This document shows positions 8,270-16,956 of a stretch of 64,000 nucleotides of DNA, one piece after another. The stretch spans positions 1 to 64,000 of the forward strand of contig NZ_BDQM01000001.1 of the NCBI RefSeq assembly GCF_002207865.1, written 5' to 3'. Source of the DNA: Colwellia marinimaniae (GTDB lineage Bacteria; Pseudomonadota; Gammaproteobacteria; Enterobacterales; Alteromonadaceae). Below the pieces are notes generated by a model. The model ran no database searches and was not told the origin of the DNA. It worked only from the letters and a program-made list of their open reading frames with translations. The number at the start of each line of letters is the position of its first letter. Within the stretch, counting starts at the first letter, position 1. The position numbers and the translations under genes were made by a program.

Positions 8270-9982
8270 ATGGCAGCTCCAAAATTAAAGATGCGCTTAG
8301 GTGATCTATTGGTTCATGAACGTATCATATCCAATGAGCAATTAATGCAAGCGTTATCGAGTCAAAAACAAACGGGTCGAAAGCTCGGTGATACCTTAAT
8401 TGAGCTTAGCTACCTTTCTGAAAGACAACTATTACAATTTTTAGCGCAGCAACTTGATGTGCCATTTTTAGATATATCACAGCATAAGATATCTGCTAAT
8501 GTTGCCAGCTTACTGCCTGAAGTTCATGCTAGACGCTTAAGGGCGTTGATAATTGAAGATAGAGGCGCTTCAGTATTACTCGGTATGAGTGACCCCGCAG
8601 ATTTAAGTGGCTTAGATCAATTAGAGCGCATGTTATCCCCCAAACGGATTGAACTTGCGGTAGTGTTGGAGTCACAGATTTTTGATGCCTTTGACAGCTT
8701 ATATCGTCGTACCGCTGAAATTGAATCTTTTGCCAGCCAGCTAGAAGAAGAATATGAAGAATCTTCCAGCTTTGATCTCGCTACTACTTTCCTTGATGAA
8801 GGCGGTGATGCTACGGTAGGAAAATTACTGCAATCAGTGTTTGAAGATGCCGTACAAATGCGTGCATCCGATATTCATATTGAGCCAGAAGAGCATCAAT
8901 TGCGCATTCGTCAGCGAATTGATGGTGTCTTACAAGAAAAAATACTAAAAGAAAATAAAATTGCTTCGGCTATGGTATTACGACTTAAGTTGATGGCCGG
9001 CCTTGATATCTCAGAAAAGCGCTTACCCCAAGATGGTCGTTTTAATTTAGAGATTAGTGGCCATAACATTGATGTACGTATGTCTACCATGCCGGTGCAG
9101 TACGGCGAGTCGGTGGTCATGCGCTTATTAGATCAATCTGCCGGTTTATTATCACTGGATCAAACGGGTATGCCAGCAGAGATGGTCAAACGTGTCCGCC
9201 AACAAATCCATAGACCACACGGTATGGTGCTAGTGACTGGGCCAACGGGTAGTGGTAAAACAACGACCTTATATGCGGCGTTAAGTGAGCTCAATGATGC
9301 GAGCAAAAAAATTATCACGGTTGAAGACCCGGTTGAGTACCGTTTACCGAGAATAAATCAAGTACAAGTGAATACTAAAATTGATTTAACCTTTTCAAGA
9401 ATCTTACGATCAGCCCTACGCCAAGATCCCGATATTATGATGGTGGGCGAAATGCGTGATCAGGAAACCGTTGAAATAGGCTTGCGTGGCGCGATAACGG
9501 GTCATTTAGTTTTATCAACCTTGCATACCAATGATGCCATAACCAGTGCGCTGCGTTTAATCGATATGGGCGCGGCAGGATTTTTAGTCGGTAGTGCCTT
9601 AAGGGCGGTTGTCGCGCAACGTTTGGTTCGCAGAGTATGTGACTCTTGTGCAACTGAATACCAAGCAGATGCACAAGAAATATTATGGCTAACAAATTTA
9701 GCCGGTGAACAGGCTAAAACTAGCCAGTTTATGCACGGTAAAGGTTGTCAGTCATGTCACTATACCGGTTATAAAGGTCGAATCGGTGTTTTTGAATTAC
9801 TTGAAATGAATGAAGGCATGATGGCGGCGTTAAAACGCAATGATAGTGAAGCTTTTGGTAAGTTAGCCAAAGAAAGTCCCGGTTTTACTCCGCTAGCGCA
9901 AGCAGCTTTTGCCTATGCTGTGGATGGCATCACTACCGTAGAAGAAGTGTTACGTTTGGTAGAAACAATTGATATTAATTAA
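8270..9982 (+). CDS. mshE: MSHA pilus extension ATPase MshE with MshEN c-di-GMP domain
   Basis: A 570-residue GspE/PilB-type hexameric ATPase that drives pilus extension. The N-terminus has two copies of the MshEN motif, RLGDLLVHERIISNEQL (about residues 8-24) and KLGDTLIELSYLSERQL (about 37-53). In Vibrio cholerae MshE this domain binds cyclic di-GMP. The ATPase core has Walker A GPTGSGKTT (about 324-332), the Asp box ITVEDPVEYR, Walker B with DPDIMMVGEMRD, and a His box. A zinc-binding CxxC pair (CDSC and CQSC) lies near residues 460-500. All catalytic parts look intact, so pilus extension is likely c-di-GMP-responsive. Confidence 0.95.
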   Translation: MAAPKLKMRLGDLLVHERIISNEQLMQALSSQKQTGRKLGDTLIELSYLSERQLLQFLAQQLDVPFLDISQHKISANVASLLPEVHARRLRALIIEDRGASVLLGMSDPADLSGLDQLERMLSPKRIELAVVLESQIFDAFDSLYRRTAEIESFASQLEEEYEESSSFDLATTFLDEGGDATVGKLLQSVFEDAVQMRASDIHIEPEEHQLRIRQRIDGVLQEKILKENKIASAMVLRLKLMAGLDISEKRLPQDGRFNLEISGHNIDVRMSTMPVQYGESVVMRLLDQSAGLLSLDQTGMPAEMVKRVRQQIHRPHGMVLVTGPTGSGKTTTLYAALSELNDASKKIITVEDPVEYRLPRINQVQVNTKIDLTFSRILRSALRQDPDIMMVGEMRDQETVEIGLRGAITGHLVLSTLHTNDAITSALRLIDMGAAGFLVGSALRAVVAQRLVRRVCDSCATEYQADAQEILWLTNLAGEQAKTSQFMHGKGCQSCHYTGYKGRIGVFELLEMNEGMMAALKRNDSEAFGKLAKESPGFTPLAQAAFAYAVDGITTVEEVLRLVETIDIN

Positions 9983-10034
9983 TCACTACAATGATTAATT
10001 AGGCAATAACCTATATTAGAACATAGAGATATTA

Positions 10035-11264
10035 ATGGCGTCATTTAATTATACAGGGCGAAATGCCAACGGTAGCCAAGTAAAAGACAGTATTGATGCT
10101 GTCAATTTAGCGGCGGCGGCTGATAAATTATTCAAAAAAGGTATAACGCCTATCTCTATTGTTGCTTCTGTGCAAGGTAGTAAGAGTGCTGGTAGTACCG
10201 ATATATTTGAATTACTCAATAATGGTCGGGTTTCCTTAGAAGAATTGATTGTGTTTTGTCGGCAAATGTATGCCTTAATGCGCTCTGGTGTGCCTATTTT
10301 ACGGGCAATTAATGGCATGGTTGAATCGGCAAATTCAATAACGCTTAAAAAAGCACTCACCGATATAGGTAAACAGCTTGAAGGTGGTTATAGCTTTTCT
10401 TCAGCACTTAATCATCATCCAAAAATTTTTGACCACCTCTTTGTTTCTTTGGTGCATGTTGGTGAAAATACCGGTCAATTAGATGGCTCTTTCTTAAAGT
10501 TAACCACCTACCTTGAACGAGAGTTAGATACGCGTAAACGCATTAAAGCTGCTTTACGTTATCCGAGTATGGTGCTTATGGCGCTAGCGGCAGCTGTGGT
10601 AATTTTAAATATTTTTGTTATTCCAACTTTTGCCAATATGTTTTCTCGATTAGGAGCCGACTTGCCACTGGCGACACAATTCATTATTGCTAGCTCTAAC
10701 TTATTTATAAACTATTGGTTTTATATGTTCCTTGCCGCCATTTTGACTATTGGGATGATCAAGCAGTCACTAAAAACTAAGCAAGGACGCTATCAGTGGG
10801 ATAGGCGTAAGATCAAAATTCCAATTATTGGCAGTATTATAGAACGCTCGATATTAGCGCGTTTTTCTCATAGTTTTGCCATTGTGCTAAAAGCGGGCGT
10901 ACCCATGACCACAGCCTTAACCTTGGTTGCTGACGCGGTAGATAATAGCTATATGCAGGATAAAATCGCCTCCATGCGTCAGAGCATTGAAAGTGGTGAA
11001 AGCTTATTACGCTCGGCTGTGGCCAGTAATTTATTTACCCCCCTAGTATTACAAATGTTGGCAGTTGGTGAAGAAACGGGTCGGGTTGACGAATTATTGG
11101 CCGAAGTCGGCGATTATTACGAGCGAGAAGTTGACTATGATTTAGCCACCTTAACCGCACGAATTGAGCCGTTATTATTAGTGGTAGTTGCGGCAATGGT
11201 CTTAGTGTTAGCGCTGGGTATTTTTACGCCAATGTGGGATATGGCTTCGGCTATGCAAGGTTAG
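10035..11264 (+). CDS. mshG: MSHA platform protein MshG (PilC/GspF-like)
   Basis: A 409-residue inner-membrane platform protein. It has two GspF domains (about residues 70-195 and 275-395), each starting with a helical cytoplasmic part (FCRQMYALMRSGVPILRAI and FSHSFAIVLKAGVPMTTAL) and flanked by membrane helices (about 172-192, 222-240 and 376-396). It sits between the MshE motor and the growing pilus. The length and two-repeat plan match GspF/PilC. It follows mshE after 52 bases. Confidence 0.94.
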   Translation: MASFNYTGRNANGSQVKDSIDAVNLAAAADKLFKKGITPISIVASVQGSKSAGSTDIFELLNNGRVSLEELIVFCRQMYALMRSGVPILRAINGMVESANSITLKKALTDIGKQLEGGYSFSSALNHHPKIFDHLFVSLVHVGENTGQLDGSFLKLTTYLERELDTRKRIKAALRYPSMVLMALAAAVVILNIFVIPTFANMFSRLGADLPLATQFIIASSNLFINYWFYMFLAAILTIGMIKQSLKTKQGRYQWDRRKIKIPIIGSIIERSILARFSHSFAIVLKAGVPMTTALTLVADAVDNSYMQDKIASMRQSIESGESLLRSAVASNLFTPLVLQMLAVGEETGRVDELLAEVGDYYEREVDYDLATLTARIEPLLLVVVAAMVLVLALGIFTPMWDMASAMQG

Positions 11265-11274
11265 CAGTAAGCTT

Positions 11275-11766
11275 ATGGAAAAAACACCTAACCATGCTGA
11301 AAAAAAGCAAGGCTCAACCATTGAGTTTGTGATTGTTATTGTCATTATTGCTGTATTGATGAAGTTATTATTAGATCTTTTTTTTAGCCAGCAAGAGAAA
11401 ATAACTAATATTGCTTTTGTTGGCTTAGCGCAAAATTTCACCAGTAAAATCAATGTTATCCATGGGCAATGGTTAATGGATAAACAGCCTGATATTGTGG
11501 TGTTAAATCGTTTAAACAGTACAGAAAAACAATATGTTCAGGTGAATAAATCGGGTTGGGTTGATAGTGACCATACCAGCTTGGCTTGCCATAAAATTTG
11601 GCAGCAAACATTAGCCATGCCACTACAAGTGGTTAAATCACCAGTGGTAGCGATTGAAATTCATAATAAAACGATTAAAAACGGTCGCTTATGTCGATAT
11701 AGTATTGCTAATGGGCAATCTTTTGATTATCGTAGTGATACAGGGAAAGTTAAGCAGGTACATTAA
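11275..11766 (+). CDS. mshF: MSHA biogenesis protein MshF
   Basis: A 163-residue bitopic protein in the mshF position, between mshG and the pilins. The N-terminal segment STIEFVIVIVIIAVLMKLLLDLFF (about residues 14-37) resembles a pilin helix but lacks the prepilin Gly-Phe-Thr-Leu-Ile-Glu cleavage site, as in other MshF proteins. The rest is a small periplasmic domain. The role of MshF in the family is poorly known. The stop codon lies inside a 12-bp perfect hairpin. Confidence 0.8.
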   Translation: MEKTPNHAEKKQGSTIEFVIVIVIIAVLMKLLLDLFFSQQEKITNIAFVGLAQNFTSKINVIHGQWLMDKQPDIVVLNRLNSTEKQYVQVNKSGWVDSDHTSLACHKIWQQTLAMPLQVVKSPVVAIEIHNKTIKNGRLCRYSIANGQSFDYRSDTGKVKQVH

Positions 11767-11788
11767 TTATTCTACTGAATAATTAATG
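11761..11788 (+). terminator. perfect hairpin over the mshF stop codon
   Basis: A perfect 12-bp AT-rich stem (CATTAATTATTC paired with GAATAATTAATG) with loop TACT. The mshF TAA at 11764-11766 lies in the left arm. No T-run follows, so it is a weak terminator at best. It may attenuate transcription or stabilise mRNA ahead of the pilin genes, which need higher expression. Confidence 0.4.
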
Positions 11789-11975
11789 CGCATTAAAATG
11801 TTTATAGAGTAATTTATTGAGTACTCCAACTAATTACTTATATTCGACATTGAAAAGTGGTTTGCCGCTGATCATAATGTTAATATTATGTTTATAGGCA
11901 GCTGAAGATATAAATTTGCAGCTAAAGCTTATCGAGTAAAACTCAAAGCATTAGTTGATATAAAAGGTTATCTCA

Positions 11976-12662
11976 ATGATAAAAAGCATTTCCCACCAAG
12001 GCATTGTCCAAAATAGTCATGATCAGATTGGCGTTCGCAAATCTAAGCAGGCGGGCTTTACCTTAATTGAATTAGTTATTGTTGTCGTAATTTTAGGTTT
12101 TTTGGCAGCAACCGCTATCCCTAAATTTATCGACTTAACTGAACAAGCTAAGCAGGCCAATATTGAAGCTATGGCCGGTGGTTTTGCTACAGGCGTGTCA
12201 TTAGCCCGTTCGCAATGGGAAGCTGAGGCTCGTCCAAAAGATACTGACGGTGTCAATTTGGTTAATTATGATGGCACCATAGTTTACTTAACCAGTGAAG
12301 ACAACAGCACATCACCAACGATTAGCCCAGGTTATATTGTTGGTACTGATAGTGGTAATGGTATAAACGGTAAAACCATGGCAGTAGTTGACTGTATTGC
12401 AGTATGGAATAGCTTATTACAACAGCCACCTTTATTGGCCAGTAGTGTTACCGAGATAAATGATGACGGTGGTTTTAGGTATTTAGCCAATGTCTCTGGG
12501 AGTGGCGCTTCGACTCTATGTCATTACCATTTGAAAGAGACGTTAACACGCGATAGTAATGGCGCTTACCTTGCACCATCACCGTTAACCGGTGTTGGCA
12601 ATAGCTTTAGTTATCAACCAGCCAATAGCTCGGTAATCATATATATTAATAATAAACCGTAA
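11976..12662 (+). CDS. mshB: MSHA minor pilin MshB
   Basis: A 228-residue type IV prepilin. A 26-residue basic leader is followed by the prepilin peptidase site [16 protein letters not shown] and the N-terminal pilin helix, then a globular domain with two Cys (in VDCIAVW and STLCHYH). It lies directly before mshA and fits MshB. It has its own upstream gap of about 210 bases after mshF, so the pilin genes may have their own promoter. Confidence 0.88.
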   Translation: MIKSISHQGIVQNSHDQIGVRKSKQAGFTLIELVIVVVILGFLAATAIPKFIDLTEQAKQANIEAMAGGFATGVSLARSQWEAEARPKDTDGVNLVNYDGTIVYLTSEDNSTSPTISPGYIVGTDSGNGINGKTMAVVDCIAVWNSLLQQPPLLASSVTEINDDGGFRYLANVSGSGASTLCHYHLKETLTRDSNGAYLAPSPLTGVGNSFSYQPANSSVIIYINNKP

Positions 12663-12681
12663 AGGCTAAGAAAAATTATTG

Positions 12682-12700
12682 CCGCAGGCATCCACTGCGG
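12682..12700 (+). terminator. small GC hairpin between mshB and mshA
   Basis: CCGCAG pairs with CTGCGG across a 7-base loop. No T-run follows directly, although TTTTTT lies at 12718-12723. It could be an mRNA-processing or attenuation hairpin that separates mshB from the major pilin message. Confidence 0.35.
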
Positions 12701-12766
12701 TATAGATTTGATAAACCTTTTTTAAATTAAATTAAATTAATTTTGTTCGTAAATTGAGGAAAAAGC

Positions 12767-13231
12767 ATGAAAAGTAATATGAATGTAAAAGCACATCAAC
12801 AGGGTTTTACCTTAATTGAATTAGTGGTAGTCATTGTTATTTTGGGTATTTTAGCGGTAACAGCAGCACCTAAATTTATTGATTTAACTGGCGATGCTAA
12901 AGCCTCTACCATAGAAGCGGTAAAAGGTTCACTTAACTCAGCAGCAGATATGGCCCATGCTAAAGCCTTAGTTAAAGGTATTGCTCACAATGGCTCTTTA
13001 AGTATTGCTGGTGGAACTGTTACTTTTGAGCATTTTTACCCTACAGGTGCAACTATTGACGTATTGATGGAGATTGATACTACTACTGTTTTTGATTTTG
13101 TATCAGTAGCTGGCAGCGCAACTTATACGCATGCTAAGGCAACATCAGGGGCCGGTTGTGTAGTGAAATATACAGATGCGGCGGATGAATTTTCTAAGCC
13201 TGTTATTGCGAGCATTACTTCTGGTTGTTAA
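12767..13231 (+). CDS. mshA: MSHA major pilin MshA
   Basis: A 154-residue prepilin, processed at [17 protein letters not shown] to a mature pilin of about 140 residues. The helix is followed by [22 protein letters not shown], typical of MshA. Cys 131 and Cys 154 bracket the C-terminal disulfide loop. GAGG six to eight bases before the ATG gives a good ribosome binding site. A strong terminator follows, so the transcript can end here; this fits a major pilin made in excess. Confidence 0.9.
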   Translation: MKSNMNVKAHQQGFTLIELVVVIVILGILAVTAAPKFIDLTGDAKASTIEAVKGSLNSAADMAHAKALVKGIAHNGSLSIAGGTVTFEHFYPTGATIDVLMEIDTTTVFDFVSVAGSATYTHAKATSGAGCVVKYTDAADEFSKPVIASITSGC

Positions 13232-13268
13232 TATCTCTGTGAGCTATTAAGTAGTATTTATAAAACCA

Positions 13269-13293
13269 AAGCCGAGCTAGCCTCGGCTTTTTT
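13269..13293 (+). terminator. rho-independent terminator after mshA
   Basis: AAGCCGAG and CTCGGCTT form an 8-bp stem with loop CTAGC, followed by TTTT. It ends the mshA message before the convergent gene that follows. Confidence 0.88.
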
Positions 13294-13499
13294 GTATTTG
13301 TTATTTGCTTGATTTTATATTGCAGCAATGAGCTGATATCAACTTGAGCAATGGGGGCGTGGCATGTGGATTGAAAATTTATATAGCCGCTTATTGATGA
13401 TTATATTGTTTTGCCATCACATCACGAATCTTTGAAAAATAATATACACCAAAGTTTACCAGGCAATAATTGCTTGCTAGCCTTATTCTGAAAAGTAAA

Positions 13500-15200
13500 T
13501 CACTTATCGATTTTATCTCTTGGTATTATACTCGTGTGCCAATTTGTTTTTTGTGGGTAGGTACGCTTAGCCTCAGTGAGTAATAATTGATAGGCTTCAG
13601 TTTGGTCTAATATTTTTAATACTAATAAGCTATTTAAATATAGGCCTTCTCTAGGGGTGTGCTTGATACGTTTTAGTGCCCAATACAAGTAGCGTTTAAG
13701 TTTGTTAGCATTCTTTTCATGTAAGCCCTCAATTAAAATATGCTCAAATACAATAGCACCTAAGTGACTTTGCCAAGCAATAGGGTTAATAATATCTTTT
13801 AGCCTTTCGAATGCTTGTGTGCTGTGAGGGTTCTTTTTATGTTCTACCAATATGTGAGCGGTATGTAATGTGGTTAGTAAAAACGGGATAAAAATACTGG
13901 GAATCAAAAGTGCAAAAAAACGTATTAGGAACGTTTTAGGGCAAGATATACTTCGATAGCTTTCATCGTCAGCAAGCGCAAAGCGATCTACCAGCCACAA
14001 CATAATTAAAAACACCAACCAATGACTAATACTGCTATAAAAAGGAAATTCTAACTGTATATGTAACAGTAAAGGAAATATTAAAGCTAATACAGCTAAG
14101 CTTCTATGTAGTTGAATTTTTCGCCATGTAAAAATATAACCAATGGTGAAAAATACAAAGGCCATTAAGGCAATTAAGCCGCCTTCAACTACCCAAAAAA
14201 GCACTTCATTGTGTGGGTGAGATAAATTAGTAATAGTATTGCCTATCTCAGGATTCTCTATTGCATATTTATTGAAGTGATCAATAAAGCTACGTTCAAA
14301 ACCACCATAACCGTACCCTAGTAGCGGCTTTGCTTTAATCATATCTACACTGATAATAAATATTTTATCTCGAGAACCAACATTTTCATATACTTGTTGG
14401 TCACGAATTGGCGTAGCAGAATTTTCAAGACATATTGTTGCGCTTAGTGCGGCAATAGCGATAACAGCAAAGTTAGTGACTAACTGCTTTTTGTTCTTTT
14501 GATATATATAAGGCGCAGTGAGTGCAAGCACCGCGATTGCCGCGACAAAACCGGTACGAGATTGCAGTAATATCAGCAGAAAACTGGTGATGAATAAGCT
14601 AAATATAATCAGACCTTTAAAAGCCCATACACTTTGAAAAATCTTGCTCTTCACCGAAAGGAACAGGGCAATGGCTAAACCGGTTGCCATAAAACTTGCC
14701 ATAATGTTGGGTTGAATAAAAACCCCGTGTGGTCGGCTACTACCGACAATATAGCCAGCCCAGAATCCTTGTTCGAACAGAAAAAACTGCACAAGGCCAA
14801 AACAAGCTTCAATAATTACTGCCAGTAGAATTAGTGCAAGTAATTGCAGGGCTGCGAGCTTTGACAGCTGAAATTGATAAAGTGAAAACAAAAAAAGTAA
14901 TCCGCCAACTAAAGCGAGAATGCGTGGGATGGCAAGATCGGTAAATTCGAATTGGTAAAATACCGGAACGATCAAACAAGCCACGCCTAAGCTAAGCCAT
15001 AATAGCATCTTGCTATAGTATATTTTTCTATTTAGGGTGATTTGCCACAGGCCTAGTGAGATAAGGATTACGGTAATTAGCCAAGCAATTACATTATAGG
15101 AATAATATAAACCAACACCGCCTGGGGTATCTAAAATAACATGCATGCCGACAAGGAAATAAAGCACGAGGAAAAATTTATAGTAGGGTAATAGCGACAA
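13500..15200 (-). CDS. PglL/Wzy_C-family O-oligosaccharyltransferase-like membrane protein
   Basis: A 566-residue polytopic membrane protein with about ten to twelve hydrophobic helices and a soluble C-terminal part (about residues 440-566). The motif SRPHGVFIQPNIMASFMATG (about residues 155-174) matches the PglL_A signature of pilin O-oligosaccharyltransferases. SRTGFVA and SHPHNEVLFWVVEGG (about 314-328) are Wzy_C/ligase motifs with the conserved His. These enzymes move a lipid-linked glycan onto Ser or Thr of pilins in the periplasm. It lies on the opposite strand between two pilin genes, so a pilin substrate is the simplest inference. O-antigen ligase or polymerase is the alternative. The start here is TTG; no strong Shine-Dalgarno sequence is seen and the next Met is residue 19, so the start is uncertain. 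Confidence 0.72.
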   Translation of the reverse strand: MSLLPYYKFFLVLYFLVGMHVILDTPGGVGLYYSYNVIAWLITVILISLGLWQITLNRKIYYSKMLLWLSLGVACLIVPVFYQFEFTDLAIPRILALVGGLLFLFSLYQFQLSKLAALQLLALILLAVIIEACFGLVQFFLFEQGFWAGYIVGSSRPHGVFIQPNIMASFMATGLAIALFLSVKSKIFQSVWAFKGLIIFSLFITSFLLILLQSRTGFVAAIAVLALTAPYIYQKNKKQLVTNFAVIAIAALSATICLENSATPIRDQQVYENVGSRDKIFIISVDMIKAKPLLGYGYGGFERSFIDHFNKYAIENPEIGNTITNLSHPHNEVLFWVVEGGLIALMAFVFFTIGYIFTWRKIQLHRSLAVLALIFPLLLHIQLEFPFYSSISHWLVFLIMLWLVDRFALADDESYRSISCPKTFLIRFFALLIPSIFIPFLLTTLHTAHILVEHKKNPHSTQAFERLKDIINPIAWQSHLGAIVFEHILIEGLHEKNANKLKRYLYWALKRIKHTPREGLYLNSLLVLKILDQTEAYQLLLTEAKRTYPQKTNWHTSIIPRDKIDK

Positions 15201-15374
15201 AATAAGCTCGGCGTGGCAAATGCGATGGCTGAGTATACAATCTATAGCTAAAGTGTTGTAAGATAATAGTTATATTTTTGTTAGCAATATTCTTGGTAAT
15301 ATAGTTGGTAAAATGTTCATATTTAACTCGATACTTATTACTGATAAAAAATTTGAACTCAATGGAGATACAGA

Positions 15375-15848
15375 ATGAATAATAAAGGCTTTACCTTAAT
15401 TGAGTTAGTTGTGGTAATTGTTATTTTAGGTATTTTAGCTGTAACAGCTGTACCTAAATTCGTAAACTTAAGAGCAGATGCGCAAACTTCAACTCTGTAT
15501 GGAGTGCAAGCTGCAATGCAAAGTGTTTCAGCGCTTATTTATGGGAAATCTATTGTTAAAGGAAATCAAAAGGTGTCATCGACAAATACCCCTAAGCCAA
15601 CTATCACATTAACTGATGGAACTGAATTAGATATTAATTATGGCTACCCTCGTGCTATTATTCCTGATTGGCAGAGGTTATTGCATTTAGATAGCGAGGA
15701 TTTTTTGATTACGGTTACACCTGATACTGTATTACTAATTCACCCAACAAGTATCGATCCTTTTGATGAAACAGAGGATTGCATTGTAACTTATAAGCAA
15801 GCGAAACAAACAAGTAAACCAATAATAACAGTTAACCCCTGTGTTTAA
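15375..15848 (+). CDS. second MshA-like type IV pilin
   Basis: A 157-residue prepilin with a very short leader (MNNKG) and the same helix as MshA ([20 protein letters not shown], then VPKFVNLRADAQTSTL). Two C-terminal Cys (136 and 156) mark a disulfide loop as in MshA. GGAG seven bases before the ATG is a good ribosome binding site. It is a paralogue of mshA placed after the inserted glycosyltransferase-like gene. It could be an alternative major pilin, a minor pilin, or a glycosylated form. Confidence 0.82.
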   Translation: MNNKGFTLIELVVVIVILGILAVTAVPKFVNLRADAQTSTLYGVQAAMQSVSALIYGKSIVKGNQKVSSTNTPKPTITLTDGTELDINYGYPRAIIPDWQRLLHLDSEDFLITVTPDTVLLIHPTSIDPFDETEDCIVTYKQAKQTSKPIITVNPCV

Positions 15849-15878
15849 TTAAACTTTCATGGGCACTTATTATTATCA

Positions 15879-16388
15879 ATGAATATTTGTAAAATAAAGT
15901 ATTTAAGCGACAATGGTTTCACTTTAATAGAACTCATTGTTGTTATTATTCTGATATCAATAATGGCAGTAACTGTGCTGCCAAAATTTTTTACCTCCAA
16001 CGGCTTTGAAGAGTTCACTTATCGTGATGAGTTAATTACTAAGCTAAGAGCAATTCAGCTGCGGGCAATGCAGCAAACTACTGACGACATTTGTAAAAAC
16101 ATTCAAGTTGAAATAGCCCCTTCAGCTATTATCGGTTTACAAGCAACAGACCCAGATACAAATCTATGTACAACAGGTTATGCAGGTGATACCACTACCG
16201 TAACTGTTGATGCCAAACATAGTGTTAGTTTTACCCTTTCAGAAGGTCTAACTAGCTTCTCATTTTCTTCCTTAGGAAAACCTATAGGTTGTACACCCGT
16301 AAATTCCTGTGGAATGACGATAACCATCACAGGGGAAAACTCGCCAAAGATTCTTATTAATTCAGAAGGCTATATTTATGCAATTTAG
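15879..16388 (+). CDS. mshC: MSHA minor pilin MshC
   Basis: A 169-residue prepilin-like protein with leader MNICKIKYLSDNG and helix FTLIELIVVIILISIMAV. The globular part has Cys at CKNIQ, LCTTG, GCTPVN and SCGMT, which could form two disulfides. It is in the mshC position and its last 11 bases overlap mshD. Minor pilins of this kind are thought to prime pilus assembly at the tip. Confidence 0.8.
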   Translation: MNICKIKYLSDNGFTLIELIVVIILISIMAVTVLPKFFTSNGFEEFTYRDELITKLRAIQLRAMQQTTDDICKNIQVEIAPSAIIGLQATDPDTNLCTTGYAGDTTTVTVDAKHSVSFTLSEGLTSFSFSSLGKPIGCTPVNSCGMTITITGENSPKILINSEGYIYAI

Positions 16389-16956
16389 TGATTCTCGTAA
16401 TCTTTTACATCATAAAGGCTTCACTTTAATTGAAACGATCGTCGGTATGGTTGTTTTAGCGATATCTTTTTCTGTGTTAACCACACTGATTTTTCCCGTT
16501 GCACAACAAAGCGCTGAGCAATTACACCAGGTGAAAGCGGCAGAGTTAGCGCAATCTATGCTGAATGAAATTCAAAATAAAGCCTTTGATGAAAAATCAG
16601 ATATGGCCGGTGGCCGACTTCGCTGTGGTGAGACTTCGGCACCTAGTTGTTCTACTGTTATGGGAGGGGAGACAGGAGAGACTAGAGCGACTTTTAATGA
16701 TGTTGATGACTACAATGGCTTGGAGTATGGCGATGTGTATGGAAAGGGAGAAATTGAGAACTCACAAGGGCAGCCAATAGCTTTATATCTCGGCTATTCA
16801 ATGAGTATTAGTGTCTGTAATGATGCTAATTATGATGGAAGTTGTCCAACTGATATATCAACAGCAGCAATATCAACAGCTAAGTTAATTACCGTAATAA
16901 TTACTACGCCGACAGATTTTTCAATGAGTTTTTCAACCTATCGAGCTAATTTCTGA
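16378..16956 (+). CDS. mshD: MSHA minor pilin MshD
   Basis: A 192-residue prepilin with leader ending HHKG and helix FTLIETIVGMVVLAISFSVL. It has the ETIVGMVVLAI variant common in MshD/PilV-like minor pilins and a globular domain with two Cys pairs. It overlaps mshC by 11 bases and is coupled to mshO by TGATG. Confidence 0.83.
   Translation: MQFSDSRNLLHHKGFTLIETIVGMVVLAISFSVLTTLIFPVAQQSAEQLHQVKAAELAQSMLNEIQNKAFDEKSDMAGGRLRCGETSAPSCSTVMGGETGETRATFNDVDDYNGLEYGDVYGKGEIENSQGQPIALYLGYSMSISVCNDANYDGSCPTDISTAAISTAKLITVIITTPTDFSMSFSTYRANF

Noticed and set aside
12718..12745. ATTAA repeats before mshA as an operator or origin-like iteron
   Set aside because: Only three short AT units in an AT-rich genome; nothing more than low complexity.
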